This document shows, piece after piece, positions 7,354-16,602 of a DNA stretch of 35,260 nucleotides. Below the pieces are notes generated by a model. The model saw nothing but the letters and a program-made list of their open reading frames with translations. It had not been told where the DNA came from and searched no databases. Origin of the DNA: JBDKGD01 sp964513095 (GTDB lineage: Bacteria > Patescibacteriota > Minisyncoccia > UBA6257 > 2-01-FULL-56-20); assembly GCA_964513095.1 (NCBI GenBank), contig CAZELH010000003.1, positions 1 through 35,260 of the forward strand. The letters are read 5' to 3'. Position numbers and translations under genes: made by a program. The stretch's first letter is position 1. Each line of letters starts with the position of its first letter.

Positions 7354-8880
7354 ATGGAACCATACACTATCGCGACAATTATTGTCGTTGGACTCGCTGG
7401 CGCCGTCATCGGATACTTTGCACGCACGCGTATCGCGCAAAAGGGGCTTGGAATAATAGAAAAAAAAGCGGAAGAAATTCTTGAGGAAGCGCGCAAAAAA
7501 GCGCGCGCTCACGAAGAAGAGATGCGGTGCGGTATTGAACAGCGTCAAAAAGACGCACAGGAGCAAATTCGCGCAAAAGAACGGGCGCTCGAACAAGCAG
7601 AAAATCGAGTCGCAATACGCGAGGAATCAATCGATAAAAAATTTAATTACATTCAAGCACAAGAAGACGCGCTTGCTCGTCGGCATGAGGAGTTGGAAAA
7701 TCGTCATAAAAAAATAAATGAATTAGAAGAAAGTCACCAACAACGATTGGAAAAAATCGCGAACTTAACATCCGCGCAAGCAAAAGAAGAATTGATTAGA
7801 CAGATGAAAGAAAAACATCAGGAAGATTTAGCCCTGACCTTGCAAAAAATGTTTACGCAACGAAAAGAAGAAGTCGAGAGAAAAGCAGGGGAAATCATCA
7901 CCACCGCACTGCAACGGTATGCCAGAAGTAATGTGGCGGAAACAACTACGTCATTTTTCCCCTTAAAAGACGAGGACTTGAAAGGAAAGATTATTGGTCG
8001 CGAGGGTCGAAACATTAAAGCGATTGAACGGGCTACTGGCGTGGAGTTGATTATCGATGAAACTCCCGACAGCATTATGATTTCATCATTCGATCCATTT
8101 CGTCGTGAAATTGCCTATACGGCACTTGATAAATTGATTAAAGACGGAAGAATTCAGCCGGCAAAAATTGAAGAGAAAGTTGAAGAGGCGCGCCAAGAAT
8201 TAAATAGTCGGATGATTGGCATCGGAGAGACCGCCGCCAATGAAGTTGGAGTATTTGATCTGCCAAAAGAACTCATTCAGTTGCTCGGCAGGCTTCATTT
8301 TCGCACGAGTTTTGGACAAAACGTTCTTACTCATTCGATAGAAATGGCACATATTTCAGCAATGATCGCGGCGGAGTTGGGGTTAAATATTGCGGTTGCA
8401 AAAAAAGGCGCGCTTTTGCATGACATCGGAAAAGCGATTGATCATGAAGTGGAGGGGACGCACGTAGACTTGGGGAGGAAATTATTAAAAAAATACAACA
8501 TCGAAGAGCCGGTCATCTGGGCGATGCAATCCCATCACGATGATTATCCGTACGCCTCACCAGAGTCATACATAGTAACGGCTGCTGATATTATTTCAGC
8601 CGGTCGTCCGGGGGCACGACGTGGAACGGTAGAAAATTATATTCGCCGGCTGGCAGATCTTGAGCGCATCGCTGGAGAGTTTCAAGGGGTTCGCCAGTCA
8701 TATGCGTTGTCGGCCGGAAGAGAGTTGCGAATTTTTGTTATACCAGAAAAAATTGATGATTTTCGTGCATTAGAGCTCGCAAAAGAGGTGGCGGATAGGA
8801 TTCAATCAGAGTTAAAGTACCCCGGTGAGATTAAAGTAAACGTCATTCGGGAGTTGCGCGCAGTCGAGTATGCGCGGTAA
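7354..8880 (+). CDS. rny: Ribonuclease Y
   Basis: RNase Y is a membrane-anchored endoribonuclease that initiates mRNA decay. The 508-aa protein has the full family layout: an N-terminal membrane helix (about residues 5-22), a long charged coiled coil (about 25-190), a KH RNA-binding domain with GREGRNIKAIE near residue 215, and an HD phosphohydrolase domain with LLHDIGKAID (His356-Asp357). Length is normal (about 510-520 aa). The ATG at 7354 is the natural start, since the membrane helix follows at once. RNase J and RNase Y are both encoded within 8 kb here. The downstream O-antigen ligase gene begins 16 bp after the stop. Confidence 0.96.
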   Translation: MEPYTIATIIVVGLAGAVIGYFARTRIAQKGLGIIEKKAEEILEEARKKARAHEEEMRCGIEQRQKDAQEQIRAKERALEQAENRVAIREESIDKKFNYIQAQEDALARRHEELENRHKKINELEESHQQRLEKIANLTSAQAKEELIRQMKEKHQEDLALTLQKMFTQRKEEVERKAGEIITTALQRYARSNVAETTTSFFPLKDEDLKGKIIGREGRNIKAIERATGVELIIDETPDSIMISSFDPFRREIAYTALDKLIKDGRIQPAKIEEKVEEARQELNSRMIGIGETAANEVGVFDLPKELIQLLGRLHFRTSFGQNVLTHSIEMAHISAMIAAELGLNIAVAKKGALLHDIGKAIDHEVEGTHVDLGRKLLKKYNIEEPVIWAMQSHHDDYPYASPESYIVTAADIISAGRPGARRGTVENYIRRLADLERIAGEFQGVRQSYALSAGRELRIFVIPEKIDDFRALELAKEVADRIQSELKYPGEIKVNVIRELRAVEYAR

Positions 8881-8896
8881 TATCTATCTACACGCT

Positions 8897-10264
8897 ATGT
8901 TTAAAACAATCGCAATTTGGCTTTTATATACGGCACTTTTTTCAATCCTTATTGTTGCCACGGGAACATTCTTTCCATTTATTGGAGGAAAGTATTATTT
9001 TTTTCGAATAGTAACCGAAGCGGCGCTCGCGTGCACGGTATTTTGGTGGGCATTCGAGGCGGAGGCGGGGGAGCTGAAAAAGCGCTTTCAGCACATACGA
9101 AAACAGCCGATCGTAATCGCAGTGACGGGCTTTGTGGCAACATTTTTACTTGCAACGGTATTTGCGCACGATCCGCACGCGGCGTTTTGGTCTAACTTTG
9201 AACGGGGTGAAGGAGGATTTCAGATGCTCCACTACTACACATGGTTTGTGTTGGCCGTATTGTTATTTGATACCGTCAAAGCATGGAAGGAAGTCTTTAT
9301 CGCATCTATTATTGCCGCATCGGGAATGATTTTATATGGCGTGCTTGCCGCGTATGGTCAGCCAGGATTTATCGGGCCGTATGCAAATTCAAAAAACACG
9401 CCGTTAGGAGATATTTTTTCGGGCAACCGGTTCCAAGGATCATTGGGCAATCCGGCATATGTTGCTCCGTACCTTATGTTTGCAATGTTTTACGCGACGT
9501 GGTTGTTTCTTGAAACAAAAGATATCGTAAGACGGTTTGGATACGCACTGTTGACCGGATTTTTCTTTTTGTTTTTTATCCTCTCGCAGACCAAGGGCGG
9601 ATTTATTGGGTTGGCAGTCGCGGTCATTTTTGGATTATTGTTTATTGCATTGAAAAATAAAAAAACTCGCATACCGGCAATCGGTGTGTTGTTGGCGGGT
9701 ATGATTGTATATGGCGGATTGTATAGTATTCGAAAAACACTGACCGAAAAGGATATTCCAGGTGCACGGTTGGTTGATATTAGTTTCTCTTCAGACACAC
9801 TACAGACGCGGGTATGGACATGGGGTTCGGCGTGGAGAGGATTTAAAGAGCGACCACTGTTTGGATGGGGTCCAGAAAACTTTAGCGCTGTCTTTGATAA
9901 ATATTTTGATACTCGTCACTTTAATCCAAATCAATCAACGGAAACATGGTTTGATCGCGCCCATAATGTACTCTTTGATTCTTTGGCAGAGACCGGTTTT
10001 ATTGGTTTTCTTGGGTATTTAGGAATGATTGGAACGCTAATATGGATTGCGTTAAAAAAAGGAGGGGTGGCGACGGCAGACATGTTCTCTAAAAATAGTC
10101 ACAGCATTGCTCACGCGCTGTTAGTCATGCTACCTGTCGGGTATTTTGTACAAGCATTGGCATTGTTTGATGTATTGCCAATATATATAAATGTATTTTT
10201 ATTCGCCGCATTTCTGACAATTCTCGCTATGAATAGCGAAGAAAAAAATCGTCATTCAATATAA
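8897..10264 (+). CDS. O-antigen ligase / Wzy-type polymerase family membrane protein
   Basis: This 455-aa multi-pass protein has about ten to twelve hydrophobic helices and the Wzy_C (O-antigen ligase) signature near the C-terminal third: a large external loop with FGWGPENF, then RAHNVLFDSLAETG. Members join undecaprenyl-linked glycans to an acceptor or polymerise repeat units at the outer face of the membrane. In a bacterium probably without LPS, it more likely polymerises a surface glycan or attaches it to protein. The ATG at 8897 puts the first helix right after the start; an upstream in-frame ATG at 8870 overlapping rny would add 9 residues. It is followed 5 bp later by a TPR protein gene. 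Confidence 0.87.
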   Translation: MFKTIAIWLLYTALFSILIVATGTFFPFIGGKYYFFRIVTEAALACTVFWWAFEAEAGELKKRFQHIRKQPIVIAVTGFVATFLLATVFAHDPHAAFWSNFERGEGGFQMLHYYTWFVLAVLLFDTVKAWKEVFIASIIAASGMILYGVLAAYGQPGFIGPYANSKNTPLGDIFSGNRFQGSLGNPAYVAPYLMFAMFYATWLFLETKDIVRRFGYALLTGFFFLFFILSQTKGGFIGLAVAVIFGLLFIALKNKKTRIPAIGVLLAGMIVYGGLYSIRKTLTEKDIPGARLVDISFSSDTLQTRVWTWGSAWRGFKERPLFGWGPENFSAVFDKYFDTRHFNPNQSTETWFDRAHNVLFDSLAETGFIGFLGYLGMIGTLIWIALKKGGVATADMFSKNSHSIAHALLVMLPVGYFVQALALFDVLPIYINVFLFAAFLTILAMNSEEKNRHSI

Positions 10265-10269
10265 AATTT

Positions 10270-10893
10270 ATGAAATCAGAAATAAAAAAAATAATTAGTT
10301 TTGTAGTCGCTCTTATTTTGGCAAGCGTTGCATATTATGGATCGTATTTACCCTATGCAAAATCAAGTGGATTTATCACCGTGCTTGGTCCTCAAGGTAT
10401 AAAAAGCGCGCATACGCTCGCTGAATTTGAAAACGTGTTAGCACCAGCACTTGACGCTCCTTCACCTATTGGACAAGAGGAATTGGTTCGAAATGTTGCC
10501 AGTATTGTATTGAATGTTATTCAAACGAACGGTCAACAGGCAGAAGTAACAAAAGAACTTATTCGATTCTTACGATCATATTTTGATCCAATTATCGCCC
10601 GAGAAAAGGGTATGAGTTTTTTGCAAGACACCTATGTGCTTGGTCTTATTCACACAACCGCCTATGACAAAACTGGTGATAAAAAATATCTTGCAGACGC
10701 CAGATATTATTTTGAATTGAGTCAAAAATTAGGCGAAGACAGACCGCAGACGCTCTACGGGTTGTTCGGTATTTATAAAGCGCAAGGAGAAAAACAAAAA
10801 GCCATTGAAGTCGGAGAACGTATTGTGCGTTTATGGCCAACCGATGCGCGTACCGCTCAATTGTTGGCACAGTTGAAACAAGAAAAGAAATAA
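10270..10893 (+). CDS. Membrane-anchored TPR-repeat protein
   Basis: This 207-aa protein has one N-terminal membrane helix (about residues 8-28) and then a helical domain placed outside the membrane. Residues 125-205 resemble tetratricopeptide repeats: ADARYYFELSQKL, TLYGLFGIYKAQGEKQKAIEVGE and a final helix. It lies 5 bp after the O-antigen ligase gene. In many related ligases TPR-like repeats form the C-terminal part of the same polypeptide, so this may be the separately encoded partner domain. That link is inference from position and fold. Confidence 0.72.
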   Translation: MKSEIKKIISFVVALILASVAYYGSYLPYAKSSGFITVLGPQGIKSAHTLAEFENVLAPALDAPSPIGQEELVRNVASIVLNVIQTNGQQAEVTKELIRFLRSYFDPIIAREKGMSFLQDTYVLGLIHTTAYDKTGDKKYLADARYYFELSQKLGEDRPQTLYGLFGIYKAQGEKQKAIEVGERIVRLWPTDARTAQLLAQLKQEKK

Positions 10894-10932
10894 AAGATTT
10901 ACAAACGGATAGTTTTTTGATTGAGTAAAGAA

Positions 10933-11955
10933 ATGAAAAAAGCCTTAATTACCGGCATAACCGGTCAGGATGGCTCATATCTTGCGGAACTCCTTCTTTC
11001 AAAAGGATATGAAGTCCACGGGGTTATTCGACGATCATCGACGTTTAACACAGGGCGCATTAATCATCTCTATCAAAGTCCACAAACACAGGACAAAAAA
11101 TTGACACTGCATTTCGGTGATCTTGCGGATGGAAACACCTTTCGAAAATTGCTGTATAAGATAGAACCGGATGAAATTTACAATCTTGGAGCCCAATCTC
11201 ATGTACGGGTGAGTTTTGACATCCCCGAATACACCGCCGAAATTACCGGAGTCGGCACGTTGCGCATTTTGGAAGCCATTAAAGACTATCAAGAATATAC
11301 CGGTACGATTGTTAAATTTTATCAAGCATCAAGTTCGGAAATGTTTGGTTCTGCTCCTGCTCCACAAAACGAAGAAACGAAATTTCACCCCCGAAGCCCC
11401 TATGGCGTAGCAAAGGCATTTGCCTATTATGCAACGCAAAACTACCGTGAGTCATACGGATTATTTGCGGTGAATGGAATTTTGTTTAATCACGAATCAG
11501 AGCGTCGCGGAGAGACATTTGTAACAAAAAAAATTACACACGGGATCGCAAAAATTATAAAAGGGTTAGAAAAGAAAATTCATTTGGGAAATTTAGAGGC
11601 ACGACGTGATTGGGGATACGCACCAGAGTACGTAGAAGCGATGTGGTTAATGCTTCAGCAAGCCACGCCAGATGATTTTGTCATAGGAACCGGTCAAACA
11701 CACTCAATCAAAGATTTTTTAACAAAAGCATTCGCCACAGTGGACATTTTAGACTGGAAGCAGTACATAGAAATTGATCCGCGGTATTTTCGCCCCGCCG
11801 AAGTCGAAAATTTAATCGCGGATGCTTCGAAGGCAAAAAATATTTTACAGTGGGAACCCAAGGTAATGCTCGATGGATTGGTTGCGCGCATGATGAAACA
11901 CGATTTAAAACAACACAATCTTCACGAATATGCGAATCGAATTACAATAATATAA
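10933..11955 (+). CDS. gmd: GDP-mannose 4,6-dehydratase
   Basis: Gmd converts GDP-D-mannose to GDP-4-keto-6-deoxy-D-mannose, the first step to GDP-L-fucose. The 340-aa extended short-chain dehydrogenase has the NADP-binding motif GITGQDGSYL near the N-terminus, the family sequence IRRSSTFNTGRI, the catalytic SSEMFG region, and the YGVAK (YxxxK) catalytic pair. Length is normal. The ATG at 10933 is preferred over an in-frame TTG 12 bp upstream because the nucleotide-binding strand begins directly after it. fcl follows 18 bp later, so the two steps are adjacent. Confidence 0.95.
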   Translation: MKKALITGITGQDGSYLAELLLSKGYEVHGVIRRSSTFNTGRINHLYQSPQTQDKKLTLHFGDLADGNTFRKLLYKIEPDEIYNLGAQSHVRVSFDIPEYTAEITGVGTLRILEAIKDYQEYTGTIVKFYQASSSEMFGSAPAPQNEETKFHPRSPYGVAKAFAYYATQNYRESYGLFAVNGILFNHESERRGETFVTKKITHGIAKIIKGLEKKIHLGNLEARRDWGYAPEYVEAMWLMLQQATPDDFVIGTGQTHSIKDFLTKAFATVDILDWKQYIEIDPRYFRPAEVENLIADASKAKNILQWEPKVMLDGLVARMMKHDLKQHNLHEYANRITII

Positions 11956-11973
11956 TCAGTAATAAAAATATAG

Positions 11974-12915
11974 ATGGATATAAGAAACAAAAAAATTCTT
12001 CTGACGGGCGGCAGTGGTTTTCTAGGCACATATGTCATAAAAAAGTTACAAGAACACGGAGTAGGGAGAGATAATATAACCATTCCGCGCTCAAAGGAAT
12101 GCGATTTACGTTTGTGGGAAGAGTGCCAAAAAGCGGTACAGGGACAAGATATTGTGATTCATCTCGCGGCGAAAGTCGGAGGAATTGGGTTTAATCGCGA
12201 ACATCCTGCAGAATTATTCTATGACAATCTGATGATGGGAACGCAGTTGATGGAAGCGGCACGGCAAGCACAAATAGAAAAATTCGTAGCGGTTGGCACT
12301 ATTTGCGCGTACCCAAAATTTGCGCCAGTACCATTCAAAGAAGATGACCTGTGGAATGGATATCCCGAAGAAACAAATGCCCCATACGGGTTAGCCAAAA
12401 AAATGATGCTCGTGCAAGCGCAGGCGTATCGAGCACAATATGGATATAACGCCATCTACGTATTACCAGTAAATTTGTATGGACCGGGAGATAATTTTGA
12501 TCCCCAAAGCTCCCACGTCATTCCCGCATTGATTAAAAAAGTTGTTGAAGCCAAAGAGCAAAATTCACCGCACGTAGAGGTGTGGGGGACGGGTATCGCT
12601 ACCCGCGAGTTTTTGTATGTTGAAGATGCCGCAGATGCAATCGTGAAAGCAACAATGGGGTATGATAACTCAGAACCGGTGAACATCGGTTCAGGTTCCG
12701 AAATTTCCATAAAAGAGTTGGTTTACGTAATCAAGGAGGGGGTAGGGTATGAAGGGGAGATTGTATGGGATACAACAAAACCCGACGGACAACCACGTCG
12801 AATGCTTGATACGAGTCGAGCAGAAAAAGAGTTTGGATTTAAGGCCAAAACCAGTTTGAAAGAGGGAATCCGAAAAACAATCGATTTTTATCGAGAACAC
12901 TATCATAAAGTATGA
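11974..12915 (+). CDS. fcl: GDP-L-fucose synthase (GDP-4-keto-6-deoxymannose epimerase/reductase)
   Basis: Fcl epimerises and reduces the Gmd product to GDP-L-fucose. The 313-aa protein has the Rossmann motif GGSGFLG, the fucose-synthase sequence LAAKVGGIGFNREHP, the catalytic-region VGTICAYP (the Escherichia coli enzyme has SSCIYP, so the serine position differs but the cysteine is kept), and YGLAK as the YxxxK pair. The stop codon overlaps the start of the fucosyltransferase gene by 4 bp (ATGA), implying translational coupling. A single product sugar, GDP-L-fucose, is well supported by the three-gene order gmd-fcl-fucosyltransferase. Confidence 0.95.
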   Translation: MDIRNKKILLTGGSGFLGTYVIKKLQEHGVGRDNITIPRSKECDLRLWEECQKAVQGQDIVIHLAAKVGGIGFNREHPAELFYDNLMMGTQLMEAARQAQIEKFVAVGTICAYPKFAPVPFKEDDLWNGYPEETNAPYGLAKKMMLVQAQAYRAQYGYNAIYVLPVNLYGPGDNFDPQSSHVIPALIKKVVEAKEQNSPHVEVWGTGIATREFLYVEDAADAIVKATMGYDNSEPVNIGSGSEISIKELVYVIKEGVGYEGEIVWDTTKPDGQPRRMLDTSRAEKEFGFKAKTSLKEGIRKTIDFYREHYHKV

Positions 12916-13808
12916 TCACTATTTTTTTACGAGGAGGATTGGGAAATCAAATGTTCCAATACGCACGGGCAGTACATCTGGCAAAAAAATACAGCACTTC
13001 GTTGGTCGTGGATACAGTGTACTTGCAAGATCGTACACCTTTGAGAAATATTACATATCGAGGTTATGACCTTGATATTTTTATGATTGAGCCAGAGTTT
13101 TCCACTCTTTCTCGCATTGCACGAACGATTCCCATCCCCTTGGTCTGGTTGGGTGTAGATGTGGTAATCAGCGCCGTTCAGGATTTCATGGGTATAAAAA
13201 AATGGGTATCAGAAAGAAGTGAACGATTCGGTAGTGGGGTATCGCCACTATCCGGAAATATATTTTTAGCAGGATTTTGGCAATCAGAAAAGTATTTCAA
13301 AGAGAGTACGGATGAGATACGAAAAGCATTTCAGTTCAAGATACCCCTCTCGGGCGAGGCAATGCAGTTAGGAGAAAAAATAAAAACAACAAATTCAGTA
13401 TCGCTCCACGTGCGCCGAGGCGACTATGCCACAGACAAAAAAGTGATAAAAGATATGGGGGAGACAAATCTTTCCTACTATCAACACGCCACAACCACTA
13501 TTGCACAACAGGTGGATAACCCAGAGTTTTTTGTATTTTCTGACGATATTGACTGGTGTCGGGAGCATCTCTCGCTTCCATTTCCTGTAACCTACGTATC
13601 CGCTTCATCCGCTGGGCCAAAGGCGAGTCACCACCTACAACTGATGTCTTTGTGTAAACACAACATCATCACCAATAGCACCTTTTCATGGTGGGGAGCA
13701 TGGCTCAACAATAACCCCCAAAAAATCGTAATTGCCCCAAAACGCTGGTATGCCGATGGTCGTGGAGGAGAGGAAGATATTATCCCACAGGAGTGGATAA
13801 AAATGTAA
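12912..13808 (+). CDS. Alpha-1,2-fucosyltransferase (GT11 family)
   Basis: The 298-aa protein matches glycosyltransferase family 11. It opens with GGLGNQMFQYARAVHLA and has the GDP-fucose binding motif HVRRGDY (about residues 166-172) and the conserved C-terminal block SLCKHNIITNSTFSWWGAW. The family transfers L-fucose from GDP-fucose, usually in alpha-1,2 linkage to galactose. It overlaps fcl by 4 bp, so donor synthesis and transfer are coupled. The acceptor cannot be read from sequence. Linkage is inferred from the family. Confidence 0.92.
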   Translation: MITIFLRGGLGNQMFQYARAVHLAKKYSTSLVVDTVYLQDRTPLRNITYRGYDLDIFMIEPEFSTLSRIARTIPIPLVWLGVDVVISAVQDFMGIKKWVSERSERFGSGVSPLSGNIFLAGFWQSEKYFKESTDEIRKAFQFKIPLSGEAMQLGEKIKTTNSVSLHVRRGDYATDKKVIKDMGETNLSYYQHATTTIAQQVDNPEFFVFSDDIDWCREHLSLPFPVTYVSASSAGPKASHHLQLMSLCKHNIITNSTFSWWGAWLNNNPQKIVIAPKRWYADGRGGEEDIIPQEWIKM

Positions 13809-13848
13809 AAAGAGAGTATTCCAGCAAGAGGAGAATAGGCAAAAATGC

Positions 13849-13876
13849 TTGCATCGATGGAGGAAAGGAATATAAT
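13849..13876 (+). promoter_or_regulatory. Promoter for the epimerase/methyltransferase operon
   Basis: TTGCAT and a consensus TATAAT are separated by 16 bp, in the short gap after the fucosyltransferase gene. Predicted initiation near 13883 leaves a leader of only about 9 nt before the ATG at 13892. Confidence 0.6.
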
Positions 13877-13891
13877 TATGGCATCAATAAG

Positions 13892-14893
13892 ATGATGAAA
13901 AAAGCCACAGTATTGGTAACGGGAGGAGCGGGTTTTATCGGAGCGCATGTCGCTGAAGAATTGATTAAGCAGGGGAAGCGAGTGGTAGTGCTTGATGATT
14001 TATCAGGCGGATACAAAGAAAATATTCCTAAAAAAGCAATTTTTGTAAAAGGAAGTACGGGAAATCATAAGCTCATAACCTCATTATTTAAAAAATATAA
14101 ATTTAAGTATGTCTATCACCTTGCCGCCTATGCGGCAGAGGGCTTAAGTCATTTCATTAGAAGATTTAATTACGAAAACAACTTAATTGGAAGCATCAAC
14201 CTGATAAACGCATCGGTAAATCATGGCGTTGAGTGTTTTGTGTTCACCTCTTCGATCGCGGTATATGGCAAAAACCAGCTGCCAATGAGAGAAGATTTGG
14301 TTCCTGCGCCAGAAGATCCATACGGAGTTTCAAAATACGCCGTTGAACTGGATTTAAAAGCCGCGCATGAAATGTTTGGTCTTAATCATATTATCTTTCG
14401 TCCGCATAATGTGTACGGAGAAAAACAAAACATCTGGGATAAATACAGAAACGTGATCGGTATATTTATTAGAAAAGCCCTCAAAGGGGAGCCGTTGACT
14501 ATCTTTGGTGATGGGAAACAGACTCGGGCTTTCACGTACATAAAAGATGTCGCCCCACTAATCGCAAAATCTCCCGAAATAAAAGAAGCGTACAATGAAG
14601 TCTTTAACATCGGTGCGCACCAACCATACACGGTAAAAGAACTAGCGGAACACGTAAAAAGAATTATTGAGTCTCCAAGCGAAGTGCAGTACCTCCCTCC
14701 AAGAAACGAGGTAATGCACGCGCATTCAGATCATAAAAAGCTAAAAAAGTTCTTTCGATACGAACCTCAATACGACCTAGTCTACGGATTAAAAAATATG
14801 ATCGAGTGGGTAAAAAAAGAGAAAAAACGTACAACGAAGATATTTAAGAACTTAGAAACAACCAAAAATATCCCCGCTATTTGGATGAAATAA
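13892..14893 (+). CDS. NAD-dependent sugar-nucleotide epimerase/dehydratase (GalE-like)
   Basis: This 333-aa extended short-chain dehydrogenase has GGAGFIGAH at the N-terminus, the SSIAVYG serine region and YGVSK as the catalytic YxxxK pair. It is closest in pattern to UDP-glucose/UDP-GlcNAc 4-epimerase-type enzymes, but substrate cannot be decided. The double ATG at 13892/13895 is chosen because it directly precedes the nucleotide-binding strand and follows a strong promoter; the frame stays open back into the fucosyltransferase gene but encodes nothing recognisable. It probably heads an operon running through 21325. Confidence 0.88.
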   Translation: MMKKATVLVTGGAGFIGAHVAEELIKQGKRVVVLDDLSGGYKENIPKKAIFVKGSTGNHKLITSLFKKYKFKYVYHLAAYAAEGLSHFIRRFNYENNLIGSINLINASVNHGVECFVFTSSIAVYGKNQLPMREDLVPAPEDPYGVSKYAVELDLKAAHEMFGLNHIIFRPHNVYGEKQNIWDKYRNVIGIFIRKALKGEPLTIFGDGKQTRAFTYIKDVAPLIAKSPEIKEAYNEVFNIGAHQPYTVKELAEHVKRIIESPSEVQYLPPRNEVMHAHSDHKKLKKFFRYEPQYDLVYGLKNMIEWVKKEKKRTTKIFKNLETTKNIPAIWMK

Positions 14894-14905
14894 AAAGAAC
14901 CCCCT

Positions 14906-15682
14906 ATGTTTATCAATAAGGTATTTTCGTACTATGCAAAAAGTTACTATAAAGCTGCCGCGCAACGCGAAACAGCCAGAACGGCGATTAATGCCATAAA
15001 AAATATCTCATCGAACAATAAGGAAGGTTCGGATAAAACGTATCAAAAAATCAAAAAAATAATCATCAAATTTTTTATTGGCTCGTGGTATTGGCCAAGC
15101 ACCTATCCAACAGCAATCGATCCTCCAACGGGAGAATTCCTCTACTCGCTGGTAAAGTTACTCTATCCACAAACAGTGGTGGAAATAGGCACTTACAAAG
15201 GCAATGCCGCTATAGCGATCGGTCAGGCGCTTGAAGATAACAAAAAGGGACTACTCTACACGATTGACCCCTTTGAGCAGGAATTGGTGAAAACGGCAAT
15301 AAAAAAATCAAAATTACAAAAGAGAATACAGTATAGTATTGGCTATTCGCACAAAGTAATTCCAACGCTTGGATTGAAAAAAATCGATATGGCATTCATA
15401 GACGGGGATCATTCGTATGAAAGCGTGAAAAAAGATATTGAACTGGTAGATGGATACATACCAAAAGGCGGAGTAGTTGTTTTTCACGACGTCCTTATCG
15501 ACACGAGTCAAGGATTTGATGGTCCGCGCAGAGTAATTGCCGAGTTGAGGGATTCGAATAAATGGGACGTAAGTGTATACGCAACAGAGGTTGGGGTTGG
15601 AGCAGAAAATAACAAGGTATGCTTAAGAAATCAAACAAAACAATTTACACCAGTCGGAATCGCGGTATGTAGTAAAAGATAA
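14906..15682 (+). CDS. Class I SAM-dependent methyltransferase (Methyltransf_24 type)
   Basis: The 258-aa protein has the SAM-binding motif VEIGTYKGNAAIAIG at about residues 92-106 and the family hallmark FIDGDHSYESVKKD, followed by GGVVVFHDV. These are typical of the Methyltransf_24 group, often found in surface-sugar and macrolide clusters as sugar O-methyltransferases. The N-terminal 80 residues are basic and may contact membrane or partner. It starts 12 bp after the epimerase gene and ends 2 bp before the next methyltransferase gene. Sugar methylation is inferred from context. Confidence 0.85.
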   Translation: MFINKVFSYYAKSYYKAAAQRETARTAINAIKNISSNNKEGSDKTYQKIKKIIIKFFIGSWYWPSTYPTAIDPPTGEFLYSLVKLLYPQTVVEIGTYKGNAAIAIGQALEDNKKGLLYTIDPFEQELVKTAIKKSKLQKRIQYSIGYSHKVIPTLGLKKIDMAFIDGDHSYESVKKDIELVDGYIPKGGVVVFHDVLIDTSQGFDGPRRVIAELRDSNKWDVSVYATEVGVGAENNKVCLRNQTKQFTPVGIAVCSKR

Positions 15683-15684
15683 CC

Positions 15685-16602
15685 ATGAATTGCGCTATTT
15701 GCCACTCATCAAATGTCGGTGTCGGACAAAAGAAGGGAATATACACCCTACAACGCTGTCGCGCGTGCGGAGTTGAATTTTGGGATCCCCTGCAACATCC
15801 CGGAGAAGAATTTTATGAAACGAGCGACCTCCACGACATAAAAGGAAGGAGAGATCTGCAGTGGCGCCATCGACAATTTTTAAAAAACCCACCACTGGCA
15901 AGGGGGAGATTGTTAGACATCGGTTGTGGTACCGGTGAATTTTTGATGCACTGTAAGAAAAAAGGATTTGAAGTATTTGGTATTGATATCGCCGCGCGAA
16001 ACATTGAAGAGACTAAAAAAAGATACGGAATTAATTCGCTGTACCAAGGAACGATAAAGGATTTTGTAGCAACAAATAATCAAACAAAATTTGATATCAT
16101 AACGTTTTTTGAAATCGTAGAGCATTTAGCTGATCCCATTGATTTTATAAATGATGTAAAAAAAGTATTAAAACCGGGGGGGTACATCGTTATTACTGTT
16201 CCTAACGCAGCTCGATTCGGGGGATTAAAAGAAAAGGAAGAGAACCCGCCAAACCATCTGTTTCAGTGGCGAAAAAATCCGTTACGATTATTTTTACATC
16301 AAGAAGGTTTTACTGCTGTTACTGTAGAAGAGCAAAAAATATCCTATGAGTTTTTTTTGGTGCGGGGGTACTTCAGTTTTGGGGTTGCGGGAAAAATGAT
16401 ACAAAAAGGGGGCAGCGCGCCGATGGACAAAAAGGCTTCCGTGGATAATCCAATAAAGAAATTAATTCGAATGGGCGCCGGCTACAAAAATAAAATTGCC
16501 GTTCCGATAGCGGCCATATTAGCATTCCCGCTTCGATTAGCAGGGTGTAAATATTGGGATATGTACGCAACGGCACAGTACAATCCACCCCAAAATAAAT
16601 GA
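15685..16602 (+). CDS. SAM-dependent methyltransferase with N-terminal zinc ribbon
   Basis: The 305-aa protein begins with a zinc-ribbon-like module (Cys3-x2-Cys6 and Cys25-x2-Cys28). A class I methyltransferase follows, with LLDIGCGTGEF near residue 75, the acidic GID strand end, and FFEIVEHLADP. The arrangement recalls Methyltransf_23 proteins of glycan clusters. After the catalytic domain, residues 230-300 are basic and hydrophobic, perhaps a membrane-associated tail. The stop overlaps the next gene's start by 4 bp (ATGA), which indicates coupled translation. Substrate is unknown. Confidence 0.85.
   Translation: MNCAICHSSNVGVGQKKGIYTLQRCRACGVEFWDPLQHPGEEFYETSDLHDIKGRRDLQWRHRQFLKNPPLARGRLLDIGCGTGEFLMHCKKKGFEVFGIDIAARNIEETKKRYGINSLYQGTIKDFVATNNQTKFDIITFFEIVEHLADPIDFINDVKKVLKPGGYIVITVPNAARFGGLKEKEENPPNHLFQWRKNPLRLFLHQEGFTAVTVEEQKISYEFFLVRGYFSFGVAGKMIQKGGSAPMDKKASVDNPIKKLIRMGAGYKNKIAVPIAAILAFPLRLAGCKYWDMYATAQYNPPQNK

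Noticed and set aside
12912..16602. Possible use of UGA as a sense codon, as in Gracilibacteria
   Set aside because: Genes ending at 12915 and 16602 stop at TGA at normal protein lengths, with the next start overlapping.
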